DNA of 64,000 nucleotides. Origin: Biscogniauxia marginata. Lineage: Eukaryota; Ascomycota; Sordariomycetes; Xylariales; Xylariaceae. Where the stretch lies: the NCBI GenBank assembly GCA_022695795.1, contig MU404153.1:1-64000 (forward strand), read 5' to 3'. The notes under the pieces are model-generated. The model was given only the letters and a program-made list of their open reading frames with translations, searched no databases and was not told where the DNA came from. The position numbers and the translations under genes are program-made. Shown here piece after piece: positions 11,301-23,117 of the stretch (positions are counted from its first letter, which is position 1; every line of letters starts with the position of its first letter).

Positions 11301-13976
11301 GATAGGTAAGTAAGGATCGTGGGGGGGGGGGGGGACAAGGGGGGACTATCCATCGCATTAGAGAAATAAGTTGGCAGGGGTCCTCTGCTCAACCTCCCAA
11401 ACGACGTCAGGAAGCAAGGAGCAAGCAAACCACACTAGGGAACGACCATCAACGAAACTTCTTCATTGCTCTTATTCGCGATTTCACCATGAGGCTAAAA
11501 CATTGACCAAGACGTCAAAATAAAGCTGATAGGAAACGGGACCTGGGGATCGGCGGGACTATGGGGCTACGACGGAGCTTGGTGGAGACTCATAAAGAAC
11601 TACCTCCCTAATCGAAATTAGTCCTTGTGTATATATATCACCTCACAGCTAGGGTGTTTCACACATTCCAGTCCAACCCAGGATCGTGGGTGCTTGTGTG
11701 AATCTTCGGTATAGTAGCTCCACTTTGTCCTCTCCTACTTAAACAAGTAGATTTTTCTCCAGATCTTGCCGGGGCACTGTTGGAGCTAGGCATCAAAGAA
11801 GAATTATTAATACGATACTGACACTCTAGGTTCATCTATGCTATACAATTACGAGTATGCAGTTCTTATTTAGTGCAAAAGACCCCAAAATGGAATCTAT
11901 ATGTCTTTTGATGTCTCTAAGAAAAACGCCGTACTAATCTGTCTACAGTAGGTAAGCTCGATATAAATAGTAGCATTGTGCCAATTATGTATTTAGACTT
12001 TACAGACTTTAAAGAATCTTAATATAGACAAAGGCCAGCAGTGGATCACAATGCATCAATTGTCACAAGTCATCACTTCTAGCCCGGAAAATGGCATGGC
12101 CAACTAGCTATAATAACCTGTAATGTTCTTGTATGAGTAATTTATACAAATTGATTCACGTTACGAAACAATAGTTTCTAGTAGTCTCTCGGTGTCCAAA
12201 CAGCGTATTCTGGTTGCAGCTCATAATTTTGATAGCCGTATACTAAGTGTCCGCAACACTCCTATGCCCATACTCGATTCTTTGCGGTATTATCTTTTTT
12301 CGGGTCTACTGACTCAGCATTCATTAGATAAACGTTCAAGGAGTGTTCAATGGTCATTTAAACCTCCAAAATGCTCCCTCGAGTATGTAGAATGAGTAGC
12401 ATCGATACTATACTGATGCGTTATCAGCCATTTCTTGTGTCGGGTGCATACCACTACTTCGGCAAGTATGTGATTGCGCGAAGATAATAAAGTTTCATCC
12501 CGTCAAGTCCTCGTTCCCTCCATTAATAAGTTAGAGCTATCTGTGTTGAACCTCAAAAGACTTGTTTTTATAAGATATCTAAATATTCAAGGTGTCAGGC
12601 TCGTGATTTTGATGGAGGATCTGCGCACCCGGAAAATTCGTAATTATTACCAACTATCAAGATAGATTTGTGCGTAGAAATGTTGCCTCTTGATGGCAAC
12701 ACTGCAAGCAGTTGTGTGAGATAAGCGCTTATGAAAGTCTTAATAACCAGATATGAAATGAAATTTCAAACAGGATAGCCTCCTTAACTATGTTATCTTT
12801 GGATTTCTAATGCTAAGAAATAACCTCTAGCAATGTCAAATGCAGTGTGCCGGTGAGCATTGCAAATGGGCACGGTAAAAACGCTGACGCTTGACACGTT
12901 TTTTTGTTTGTATGGAAACCTAGAAGTATAAATCCAGATTATCATCAAGCTACTGATGAGATAGATGGAGTAGGTAGGTTTAATGAAGCTATACTTAGGA
13001 GTTGTTAAGGGACACGGTAGGAGCACAACAGATAGAGAGTAATGGGATATAAGGTCACTATTAGACTGAGTATATTCTCTAGAGATCTCCCTCCTAGTTT
13101 CTTCGGGGTGTAGATGACTCTTATTTGCCTAGTTTACAGAGTATTTACGTCCTTATAACCCAGACTATCTTCGATTTGGACCTTTCTGGCCATTGACAAG
13201 GATGTTTATTGTTCATTGATCGCACACATTTATAAAAAAAAAAATAACGTTAAATCACGTGTCCATTTACCTATACTTTAGATATTGACAAGATAGAAGC
13301 TATGGTCAGCGTTGGAAGATATCAAAGGCTCAAAGTCACACCCCCTGCTCGTAGGCTTATCAGTCATGGCGCTTCAGTATTCTTGAAGATTACTGTAGTT
13401 TAAGCATATATTGAATGGCCGTTGTCTTTCACTTGGATCATATATAAATTATGATCAATCTTTAATACGTAGAATAGATGTCTCTCTTTTTGTTATCCTG
13501 CTTTCTATGTGTGCTGTGCGGTCGTACACATCTGGACTCTAGGGGGTGGTTACACTCGAATAGTACTTTCTGTATGAGTAAAGACTTTATGGAGAACAGC
13601 ACGATTGGTGTTCACCAAGGCCCTCGTGCGTACATTGTCTGGTCAGTCTTTTGAGTATGTAGAGGCGTAGCACAGCAGAGGTGCAAGTACGTAATTGAGC
13701 CAAGAAAGTTTCTGTATGTAGCGCATTTCTCTGGGTTTATAAGTAATATCGTTAACCGTAGAAGGTATCAAGGCTGATGTTACCGATAACTCGTTCTCTG
13801 GGATATATTAACCACACAGATGGGAAGTGTAGCACCCATTTTAAAGCAGGATGGGTGGCTGGGACCACTTCAAGTTTGTGAAAGGATCTGTGATAGGGGC
13901 TAGCTTTGATAAAGAATCAAAGTCGAGTCATCAGCATACATGCTTTACGCCAAAACATAGATCGCATAGACTATAG
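8338..13976. other. long gene-poor stretch
   Basis: About 5.6 kb without a supportable gene. Frames are short, lack domains and are broken by stops in all six directions. A 14-base G run occurs at about 11321-11334. Parts may be old relics decayed past recognition, for example two in-frame open stretches at 12192-12395 and 12474-12665 on the + strand. Confidence 0.5.
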
Positions 13977-14498
13977 CTACCCAAGTATATTCCAAGGCAT
14001 TACCTCACACATATCTAATCGAAGAAACGTAAGTATCTCGAAGATACTACCAGTAACTAGGGGGAAGAAGTTACCACTATCGTTTTTATCTACTCTTAGT
14101 AAACCATTCTCCTCATTGTCAACACAGATGTACTGCTTACCAGGACTAGAGTTCCAATCACTCCAGTTGTGCTTTATCTTCCAGTTGCAGCCATACTGGG
14201 TCTGCCAGGCCTCCCATGAATTTAGGCTAATGAGGCGCTCAATGGCAGTCTAATAAGGGGCAAAAATTTGCGTGGCCTTGCCCGGCAAAGGAGTTGCAGG
14301 AAGTCCCGGCACGTCATCACGCATACCAGAGGCAGCCTTGCGATATGGATGGCGCTCAAGCGGTGCGAGGGTCGGATAAGCCAAGGCTAGCGACGTCCCC
14401 TGGTCTTTATAATCTATCTCATCCCAGTGTTCCTGTGCCATTCGATATGAGCACAAAGTTACATTGGCCGAATAGCTACGTGTAAGGAAGGGCCTCAA
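13977..14498 (-). pseudogene. decayed coding frame of unknown family
   Basis: Reading the - strand from 14498 to the stop at 13977 gives about 172 codons in one frame, interrupted by a single TAG at 14252-14250. The second half has protein-like composition, rich in Trp and Cys-flanked turns (LISLNSWEAWQTQYGC, then HNWSDWNSSPGKQYIC), loosely like extracellular Cys/Trp-rich fungal domains. No start codon with a signal peptide is found upstream. It lies back to back with the LysM relic, so the two may derive from neighbouring secreted-protein genes. Identity is not established. Confidence 0.4.
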
Positions 14499-14748
14499 AC
14501 CAGAGCGAACACATCCAACGCGGGTCCACCATATGGCACGACTACGTTGTCCAATTTGTTGGAAGGTTGAGCCTCAGCCTGCATCCTGATGACGTGAAGT
14601 TAGTTATTTGAAATTAGGTTTTGCCTTGTCAACCTGTTGTTCAGCTCTGTTATATTAATATTTAGTACGTTGTATCTGATCTGATCGAGGTGCCAGAGGA
14701 ACCGCGTACTGTGTTTTTACAGCACAGGATGGTACAAAGCCGCTAGGG

Positions 14749-15560
14749 ATGGCTGACTACATATCATATCTTCGCTGTGTCGCCGCGATAACTACCATTC
14801 TGACAACGCCGATTGCAGCGGCATTTAAGTTGGCTGTTTCATATTGCGTTGAAGTCAACCATGGACAACCGGTACCCATATCGACCACCACCTCGACCAC
14901 TATAACAGTAATTGGATTCCTTTACTTTCGCTTACTGTTAAGGGGAGATTGCCTTGTATTCAAAAACTAGGAATATATGTTTTAGAATGGCCTGAAGAGC
15001 TGCAATCCTCCTTCCTCAGAGACCCCTTTATATAGACGTCTCTGAAGTACTTTGTACCTTTTAGGAAGTCGGAAGTTTTTCTCTCTTCAAGTTAGGCTTC
15101 ATACATTCTTGGGTATCAACCCCTCACGTATTCATCACATGCCATATACCTGCATATCGGCATTCATCTTAGTCGCGGGTGTGTGTGGATCCCATCATCC
15201 TAGTATCCACCTGGTATGCGGCTGGTATTCACTCTGTAACACTTACGCAGGAGGGGCTGGTATCGAACTGCACTACCTTTTATAAGGCCGTCAAAGGTGA
15301 TACCGGTACCAAAGTTGTATCTTCGCATGGCACCTTTACCCTCGATCAGTTTCCGGCCCGGAACCTAGAAATAGAAAGCGGCTGCTCCGGGCTTTGGGTA
15401 GGGCACTACTACTACATTTTTAAGTTCTCCTGAGATACGTCCCTGTAACTCCAATCCTGTAGCACTCATAAATATTGCGTCTAGGCTGCGTAGGAACCCT
15501 AGGGACATCTACCATAGGCACTAAGACCAATACTACGGTTAGTTCTTCTCTTATGATATG
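14749..15560 (+). pseudogene. LysM-domain protein pseudogene
   Basis: The strongest part (about 15215-15432) reads like a fungal LysM repeat: FYKAVKGDTGTKVV, then HGTFTLDQF and CSGLWVGHYYY, which match the usual FYKAVSGDTC...GITLDQF...CSGLW-GYYYC pattern. The GDTC cysteine and the final cysteine are lost, and a stop follows soon after. A preceding fragment (14749-14950) ends in SYCVEVNHGQPVPISTTTST, like the tail of another LysM repeat and its Thr-rich linker. A third piece from 15475 (GCVGTLGTSTIGTKTNTT) again resembles a linker. The pieces fall in different frames with intervening stops. Intact relatives are secreted chitin-binding proteins; this copy is broken. Confidence 0.65.
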
Positions 15561-16914
15561 TGATAGAGGTACAATTCTGCTGAGGCACTGTGCATTGTTG
15601 CAATTAGATACTAGTGGAATGCACCAATTCCAATGTCTAAACCCCCTGCGATGTTTTCGGATGGATCAGGGTTCCTTCCCTCTCCAAGAACCCTGTCAGT
15701 TGCATATACACACACATTGTGCGACATCACAGAGAGGAAAATGTGTTTCATAATAGATGTCACACGGAGGGACACCTGAGAACTGCCAAGACCAGTTGGT
15801 CATATGGCAGGATGGTCATTGGGGAGAGATACTAAGGTTGGATTTATAGGTACCAACATGCATAGGATGAGGTAAGCTATCAGACAGTCAGATTGGGTAT
15901 AAAAAGGCAGAGAATTCCTGGCAGACCTCTTCTATGAACTTAGACTCCTAAGTCCTTTGAGACCAAAAGAAAATTATTAGTTGAAATTGAATTATTATTC
16001 CAAGTCCATCAGCCCTTGTCACAATAGACCCTAATGTTTTGTCTTACAGGAGCTGTCTCAGGTGCAACGTACACCGTGTGCCAATACCCCTATGCTCGGT
16101 ATCTCCGTTTATACAATAATTATATGCACTCATAAGGTTATATGTTATATATAATTACTTATTGCCTAATCCCTTCTTAGTTGACTCACTCTATAAATCT
16201 CGTAATCTCGAAAATTTCCGCCTTTGGTCCTCCTCGCAAGACCATAAGCCTTGGCTGTCTCCTATGCACTATAGATAGATACCCCTGGCATCGACATTCA
16301 GTTGAACAACCCTCGCGTTTGCTGTGATTCAATGGGTTCTGGTCAGTGATCCGAAGTAGGAGCCACGATGAACTCATTGATAACCCGAGATCGCTTAATC
16401 TCATCTACGGGGCACTCACAGATACTGAAAACCTGACAGAGACCTAATCTCTCAAGTAATGCTTTCAGCTTCTTTACAAACACTTTTTCCTCCTCTCCCA
16501 TTTCGAACTCATGCCAAAAGGCATATTTGAATAAGTCAAACAAGGAGTACCTGAACATTGATTACTATGCTACCACGCAAACGAAGCTTGAAGACGTCTT
16601 TTAGATGTCATTTGTAGTTAGACACCGCATAGAAGGGGAGAAAGGCCAATAAAGTAGTTAAGGAGGTACCGAATTGTATAATAACTACCTACCTAGTCAT
16701 AACCAATAGCATAAAGCATAGGGAATATATCTATAAAATGTGTACGAGTCACTAAAGTTCGCTCTTAAAAGCTGTAATGCATTTTAAGAAAAAAGTATTG
16801 TTCTTAGAAGCACCCAAGCCTCACAAAGAACGCTTGGATACTCTTCATAATAATTTTTAATAGCTTATACTATTTAAAACGCGGTGGTTAAGGTCAGCGT
16901 AGGCAAAAGAAATT
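15561..16914. other. intergenic, no clear gene
   Basis: AT-rich spacer between the LysM relic and the 3' end of the HET gene. A 71-codon ATG frame (16558-16343, - strand) has plausible protein composition but no recognisable domain or splice partners, so it is not called. Confidence 0.45.
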
Positions 16915-19140
16915 TTAATAAATATAAAACCGTTCTGTTTTCTTGGTTCCTCTTTTAACCATATCGGTGGCCTCGCCATTCATCAGCCCGACTACAAAGG
17001 CATACGACACCAGCTGGTAGAGCCCAGCACGCTCGCCACGCAGAGGCCGCAGAATAACGGGCACGCCTGCGCCCGCAAGCACACATACCTTGTCCCCGCT
17101 CTGAATACCCGCCCTTGCCACGCCGATGTAGCCCGTTACCGTGCGTAAGAGGGCCGCGTGTCCTAGGCTAAAGGTCTGGATGAAGAAGTTGTTGAGCGCC
17201 TCCTCAGTCGGCTTGCTCTCTCGCCTCTGGTACAGCGTGAAGCACAATACATCCTCCCACGTGATAGCGGCGGCAGGCGGAGCGTGTGACACGTCTCCTA
17301 TTGCATCGGGAGCAGGCTTCACGAGCCCATCGAGGATGAAGCGCGTAGTCCGCAAGATTCTTTCACCAAACGCCGGGTCGACCGTGTTCTCCTCCGTTTT
17401 AAGTTGCTCGATCCGCGTAAGATCCCGTTCTCGCAGCAGGCAGTACAGCAGGAATAATTGGACCGTATCGAGGAGTTCCATATTGCTGTCATCGTTCCGT
17501 CGGCGGTTGAGCACCTCGTGGAAGGTCTCGTATTGATTCGGTACACTGCTGAAATTGTCCTGCATCCAGAACCGTATCAGGGCGCCGAACTGCGTGCCTC
17601 CGCCGACGTACGGTGTGCCTCTCGCCACGACGTCTGAGAGAAGGTATCCGGACGAACAACCGAAGAAGAAGGCCATGGTTTCATCCAGCCAGGGTGACAC
17701 GGTATTTATCCAGAGGGGTTGATCTTTCCAGTACGACCCCGCAGCCTCGTCCTCTATCGAGTTGACGACGACGCCCTCGCACATGAGAATTACCTCATCT
17801 TCCAGCACTGAGGGCTCACTGCAAGATGGAAGGAAGCCCCCGCCGGAATCGCCTTGGTTGCAAAATATCTCAGTCCGGAATAGGCTGTCGATGTTGCCTC
17901 GGGTGGTAGTCCAGGAAGGAATGCCATAGCCCCGACGAGGCGCCGCGATGCCAGCAGTGCTCAGCAGATACGTCATCATCTCATTGCCACCCCGACATAA
18001 CATACGTGATGCATCGGTGAGGACCGTCTCAACAGGCGCAGCATAGTCGATCTTCAGCGGCAAGTCCATGACGCCCATCAGCCCATAGTACAAGTCGTGC
18101 GGGTCCGTAGCCTGAAGGAACTGCGTGGTACGCAGAAGCGAACTCACCAGCACTCCAGTACCATCGCCTCGGTGCTTGGCCATGTCGGTCTTCATCGTGA
18201 GGAGCTTGAACAAGGGCAGGACGGGGAGGTCGGTGATCAGGTCGTGTAGCACCCTCCAGACGGGCAGGGAGATCTCCTCGGGCCGGGCCTGCCGTGCTAG
18301 TGGTACTCCCACGTAGTGTAGCCACAGCAACACCAAGCTAACCTCACTGAGCGCCACGACGATGTCGTAGCCGCAGATGAATATACCCTCATCTGGCAGA
18401 TGGAGCTCCTGGAACGTCCACATGCGGCTCCAGTAGGCCCGGTCGTAGAAGACGTCGACAACGGTGTCGATGGGACGCATGCCGCCTTCGGCATTGTCAT
18501 TGTCGTCATCGTCGTCGTGCTCCGTGGTGCCCTTTGACGCTAAGCGCAGGTTCCACATGCCCAGCGCCGTCTTGACGACGTGGTCTAGCTTGCACAGCAA
18601 CGGCGGTGCCACTGCCGTCAGGCCGTGCAGCGACTGCCACTCCTGCAAGGTCCGGGCCCATACGCGCATGAAGGCGAATATAGCCCGGACGCGGTCGTCG
18701 CCAGGCCCCAGCCATACGAGCACTTTGCGCGTCTGCCGGTAGATACGGCCCATGAGGCCGACCTGCTCGTTGCGCTCGGAAACGTCGCGCTGGTTGATGC
18801 ATACGGCGTCCACCCAGAGGTACAGATCCGGGGCTGAGCCCAGCACTCCCCGGCAGACGCGCAGGGCCACGACGAGGTTGCGCGTCGCAAAGAAGGGCGC
18901 TCCGCCCACCGTGATGGGCACCGTGTCGTTTCCATTGCCCCAGACGTATGAGAGCGCAAAGTAGTGCAGCGACGGGTCGTCGAGGGAGGCCGTGTGCAGT
19001 GTGAGGGCGAGCGGCGCCAAGGACCCGTCAGCGTCCGTGGTAGAGTCCTCCGAAGTGTAGCTGATGCGAATCAGCCTGATCTCAGACCTCGAAGAGTCCA
19101 GTGGCTGATAAGACACCCCCTTCTCCAGTTCGGTCGACAT
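16915..19140 (-). CDS. HET-domain (heterokaryon incompatibility) protein
   Basis: A single exon of 741 aa from ATG 19140. The N-terminal HET domain runs from about 20 to 190. Its hallmark blocks are present: IRLIRISYTS (21-30), HYFALSYVWG (59-68), LYLWVDAVCINQRD (106-119), then NEQVGLMGRIYRQTRKVLVWLG (124-145). The C-terminal part (VGYIGVARAGIQSGDKVCVLAGAGVPVILR) is the usual tail of this family. HET proteins trigger regulated cell death when incompatible hyphae fuse; the partner is unknown. There is no NACHT, WD or TPR region, so it is a short, stand-alone HET protein. The length is normal and the frame intact. It diverges from an HNH relic 630 bp away. Confidence 0.93.
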   Translation of the reverse strand: MSTELEKGVSYQPLDSSRSEIRLIRISYTSEDSTTDADGSLAPLALTLHTASLDDPSLHYFALSYVWGNGNDTVPITVGGAPFFATRNLVVALRVCRGVLGSAPDLYLWVDAVCINQRDVSERNEQVGLMGRIYRQTRKVLVWLGPGDDRVRAIFAFMRVWARTLQEWQSLHGLTAVAPPLLCKLDHVVKTALGMWNLRLASKGTTEHDDDDDNDNAEGGMRPIDTVVDVFYDRAYWSRMWTFQELHLPDEGIFICGYDIVVALSEVSLVLLWLHYVGVPLARQARPEEISLPVWRVLHDLITDLPVLPLFKLLTMKTDMAKHRGDGTGVLVSSLLRTTQFLQATDPHDLYYGLMGVMDLPLKIDYAAPVETVLTDASRMLCRGGNEMMTYLLSTAGIAAPRRGYGIPSWTTTRGNIDSLFRTEIFCNQGDSGGGFLPSCSEPSVLEDEVILMCEGVVVNSIEDEAAGSYWKDQPLWINTVSPWLDETMAFFFGCSSGYLLSDVVARGTPYVGGGTQFGALIRFWMQDNFSSVPNQYETFHEVLNRRRNDDSNMELLDTVQLFLLYCLLRERDLTRIEQLKTEENTVDPAFGERILRTTRFILDGLVKPAPDAIGDVSHAPPAAAITWEDVLCFTLYQRRESKPTEEALNNFFIQTFSLGHAALLRTVTGYIGVARAGIQSGDKVCVLAGAGVPVILRPLRGERAGLYQLVSYAFVVGLMNGEATDMVKRGTKKTERFYIY

Positions 19141-19771
19141 AGTGGTCGCTTTTAATATTTATTATCACGAAATCGAAAATATATAGACAGTCTCTCCTCT
19201 GTGAAACACAAAACAGAACAAGTAGATTATGAAACAAGCTGGTTGTAAAGATCATCCATCTTAAGGCTGCATATTGGCTGCTAAGGCTGTGGCAGCCATC
19301 TTATTTTTCTATGCTTATTAAAAAGAAAGGAGAAGGGGATTCGGCATTTCTATTGGCGCAATATATGGTGTGCCCGAGTGAGCGTATGTGCCCTATAGCT
19401 ATGCGAAGTGTCATGTAATGTAAGCGCGTAGCTTGAGAAAAATGTCTGGTGTATATTAGGTGGATATACGAACTACCTAATATAGTCCCCAGTACGACGA
19501 ATTTAATGATTAGGTCGATGACAACCAGCGAATCCTTGATATTACTCTTTTCCTATCCCCCCTTTTTGTATAATTTTTTTATTCCCGCTCTTTTCAAAAT
19601 TAAAAAAAAAAAAAAATTATTGATATAATCATATTTAAAAGCCCGCTTTTTGCTTAAGCTTTTATCTTGTTTATTTGCCATCGTCGTTGTTTTTACGCCT
19701 TTTTATACTTATACCATCTTTAAGTATCAACTTTCTCTGCTCCCCTGGCTTCTACCTTGAAGACCAACAAG
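19141..19771. other. divergent intergenic region, HET gene / HNH relic
   Basis: Promoter region of the HET gene. It includes T-rich and A-rich tracts (about 19555-19620) and no ORF of note. Confidence 0.5.
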
Positions 19772-20107
19772 ATGGCCCTCTCATCGTCCCTTGAGAGCGT
19801 CATCGATTTTTGAATAGAGCCACCTTTGGAGACAAATCAGCGCTTCAACGACAAGCACATATTTTACAGGATTATCGAGCATTTTGATGCTGGGAACAAC
19901 AGCGAAAGAAACCCTTATAGCCACCCTCGACTTGTCCGCTTCATATATGAATCTGCAACTTCCAAAGCATCCCAAAGTAGCTTCTTGTGGGCTTTATTTC
20001 GGAATATGGCGCTTTCGATGGACGAGGATGTTGACACTAACTTCAAATGTCCCCGGCTTTCAGCTCTGTATGCTAATTACGGGATTACTACAGTTCCTCC
20101 GTATTGA
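19772..20107 (+). pseudogene. truncated HNH-nuclease-family relic (N-terminal part)
   Basis: ATG 19772 opens a frame (MALSSSLESVIDF) that hits TGA at 19811-19813 and then continues in the same frame for about 98 codons. That part reads FYRIIEHFDAG, HPRLVRFIYESA and FLWALFRNMALSMDEDVD, the conserved N-terminal region I associate with a large fungal family annotated as HNH-nuclease-domain proteins. The frame then breaks and the HNH region itself is not found downstream before the Tep1 gene. It is therefore a 5' fragment with one internal stop. The family assignment rests on remembered pattern similarity and should be checked. Confidence 0.6.
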
Positions 20108-20450
20108 CAGTACCTTGTTCTCAGGACAACTAGCCAACAGTGATAGTTACCAAAAAAGATGATGTTGCAGGCAAATACAAGAAAAAAGGGCATGGGTCGA
20201 GTTGATATATTGGAGCTGTGTCCACCGAACTATTTTCCAATGACATCTTCCATTCTCCCCTTCCCTCTCCAAAGTTTACTTCGACTATAGCACCTTTCTA
20301 TTCCCCTTGTTATCTTTAACCTCACATCCCGACAACCAACCTCAATGCAATGCCAATCCGCGCCGTCTAATAGCACTTCCACCCTGTTCTGGTCCCGACG
20401 ATCTGCCGTAGTCTTGACTATCTAAGCTCAATATGTGATGAAAACGGGGA
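20108..20450. other. intergenic, 3' flank of tep1
   Basis: Short spacer between the HNH relic and the tep1 stop codon. No ORF or RNA gene is seen. Confidence 0.5.
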
Positions 20451-22371
20451 TTACGTCCCGTTACCCTCAGGCTTAGGCAATTTCTCGGCATAGGCCTCCA
20501 GTTTTCCGTCCTTGCTCTTCCTCTTCCCCTTGTCCTTACCCTTCGTCTGATCTTTCGCACTGATCGAATTCGCACGGTCACGCCCTCTCTTCTCAGGCAC
20601 GTGAGTCTTGACCCCCTCCATCGCGTCTTGCTCTGTCTCTTTCCCCTTGCTCTGATCCGCCGCGATGGCGTCCTCGTCCTTAATACTGCTGGCCTGGCTC
20701 ACGTCCGCACTATCAGGACTTTGCGCGCGTAGACCTAGATGCTTCTCTGTGTTAGGGTCCTCTTCATTCCCACCCTTCCAGTCGGCGGCTTTCATCTGCG
20801 GTACGGGCTCGCTGGTACTTGGCTCGATAACAGCAGGCTCCTGAGCACCATCTTCCGGGACCACCGATCTCCACACGATAGCGATCTTGTCAGCAGCGCG
20901 AGTGCCTTTCTGACTTGACCCTTTAATTCCATCCATCTTATCCCATTCGATCTCAAATACGCCATTCTCATCTGGTTTACCGTCCTGTTCGGGTCCATAG
21001 CCTTCGAAGAACACGTTAAACCAGACATGTGCGACAGCCGTAACCATGGTCAGGCCCATAGAGCTGGGTGTGCGGTTCCGGCGTTCGATTGATATATTTA
21101 CGTCGCTATTTGGCAGCCGAATCGGCTCTCCAGGCTTGAAGATTACAGCCATCCCACCCGGTTCCGGTTCAGCACTATCCTTGTCTTTACTAAGCGAGGA
21201 GGATGACGAGTTCGTAGTTTTATCTCGTTTTGACTCCTCGCTTTTCTCCGGCAGACTCTGCGTAGAAGGATTTCCGGATGCCTTGGAGATAAGGGTAGGA
21301 GTCTTCTTATTGAGACCTTTTGACTCGGTTGATATTGCCGAGCTGGAGTTCTTAGGTGAAGTCGTCGTAGGGGTGTTGCCGCCATCCACGCCGGGCTTTT
21401 TCGTCTCTTCTGAAACTTCCTTCTCGGTGGTTGGGCTGCCATAACCGACCATATCGTACATCATGTCCATTACCCCTAAACTTCCTGGCGCGTTGCCTTC
21501 GACTATGTGGCGCTCTTTCCTTGTAAAAGTGTGGAATACTTTTATCTTCTTGCCCTCTTCGGCGAAGCCCTCAACTGCGAGTTTGACTCCGTTGCGCAGT
21601 CCCCAGACGTGGATCTCGACGATCTCTAGCTCGCGATCGACATACTTCTTACCGGCCTTAGACCAGCGATCAACGTAGCCGATCCACCGTAGCTGGCTCG
21701 GAATCGTGATGCCAGCGCCAAATTTGGGCCTCATCCTCCGCTCAGTAAACCTCGCCAATGCTTCCTCTGGCGTCCAGCCGCACTCGGCGATGAGATAACT
21801 ACACGCCATTGTGCCGCTTCTACCCTTGCCAGCCTTGCAGTGCACGACAACGACGCGATCGCTCTTCCTCTCCTTCCAAGTATCAAGGACCTTGTTCACG
21901 AGCTTCTTCTTACCCTCGGCAGTTCCAACACCGTCGGCATCCAGGTCATTGCCGGTAAGCCAGTCCCTCATGCTGGCTACGATCATGGGCACAAGTCGAA
22001 AGGGCGGGGGGTGGTGGTCGGGCCAGGGATAATGCCTGATTCTGTTGTAAACCAACTCGTCGGGATAGCCGGTACCCTCGCCACGGAATTCCCATATTGC
22101 CCAGTTTTTACCATGCTTAGAATCGAGGAAGGCGACAAGGCGATCAAGGGGGTTGCGGTATGCTCGCTGAGGAAAAGTTTGTGAGGGACCGGAACTGAAA
22201 TAAGACGTATACAGGTTGGTCAGCTCGGCCGGAATTCAGGAAGCAAAGCCAAGGATCGGTAGGGAAATCTTACGTCGCAATGATGTTGTCGGTCACGTAG
22301 CATAGGTCGAGGCCTGCCTCGGGATGCCTGGCGCGAGGACCTGCAACAATCTGGCGCAGCAGGGACGCCAT
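20451..22371 (-). CDS. tep1: Tep1/PTEN-like phosphoinositide 3-phosphatase
   Basis: Two exons: 22371-22274 and 22194-20451, with a 79-bp intron (GTAAGA...TTTCAG), give 613 aa. The first exon supplies DLCYVTDNIIAT, and the second continues AYRNPLDRLVAFLDSKHG, as in the PTEN N-terminus. The P-loop HCKAGKGRSG (151-160, nucleophile Cys152) has the two PTEN-specific lysines, with Ser in place of the usual Thr. Upstream are YPWPDHHPP (the WPD-loop region) and the conserved RMRPKFGAGITIPSQ region. A C2-like region follows, interrupted by a long Ser/Lys-rich insert, and ends in a Lys-rich tail. The family dephosphorylates PtdIns(3,4,5)P3 at the 3 position and restrains growth signalling. The protein is longer than human PTEN (403 aa) because of the insert and tail. 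Confidence 0.92.
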
Positions 22372-23117
22372 TCTTATTGGGAATCAAGGTCAGCTGTCGG
22401 GAAACGGGAAACCGGGATTTGGCATTGTAAAAAGGTCACAAACAATGGGCTTGGAGAGGTATATTTATTGTAAGGGGAAAGGTAATGCAGTTGTCCTTTT
22501 CGCTTGGCTCCCTCCCAATTGTCACAGGTTCGGGTGATTTGGTGGATGGATGATGTTTCGCAGGTTACAAGATCACAGATCGGCAGGGTCGCGCTGTTGA
22601 TACGTACGTCATAGAGTTAATACTAAAGTGTAATTAAGCTAGCCCCTTGGTACCTAGCGCCTTCGATAGGTACCGAGGCTCCGGTCACACTCCACTTATC
22701 TGGGTTGTGGCTGAGTAGGTATGTGGCTGCATTTTTACTTGGGACTAGGTTGCCTCCTAACATCCACGTCCACTTCCAACCGGACTTCAAGCTCCGGCTC
22801 TCAACCACCACGCTTACACAATCACACAACCAAAGCAACACGAGCCGTCTACAGAAACATCGACGTTGAACAGCCGCTATCCACCTCCTATCCTGACAAT
22901 ATCAATATTTGCAAGACGAGGAAAAGGAAAGAAACCATTTTCGCCTCTTTGACTACAGATATAGTAGGTAGATACATAGAACATACCCAACTAACTACAA
23001 GCCAGAAGAAGGACCATCGAGAAATGAAAACCTACCTGAAAAGGCAACAACAGATCTTCTTTGCATCCTCTCCCATCATTTCTGTTTAGTACATATACAT
23101 ATACACACAGACGCACA
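22372..23117. other. intergenic, tep1 promoter and amidoligase 3' flank
   Basis: Holds the tep1 promoter and 5' leader and the 3' end of the amidoligase-domain gene. No further coding frame is supported. Confidence 0.5.

Noticed and set aside
16186..16558. Two overlapping - strand frames that might be exons
   Set aside because: The first has an ATG and reasonable composition, but I could not join them or find any family; chance is not excluded.
17141..17536. + strand frames inside the HET gene
   Set aside because: Ser/Arg-rich antisense shadows of a GC-rich exon.
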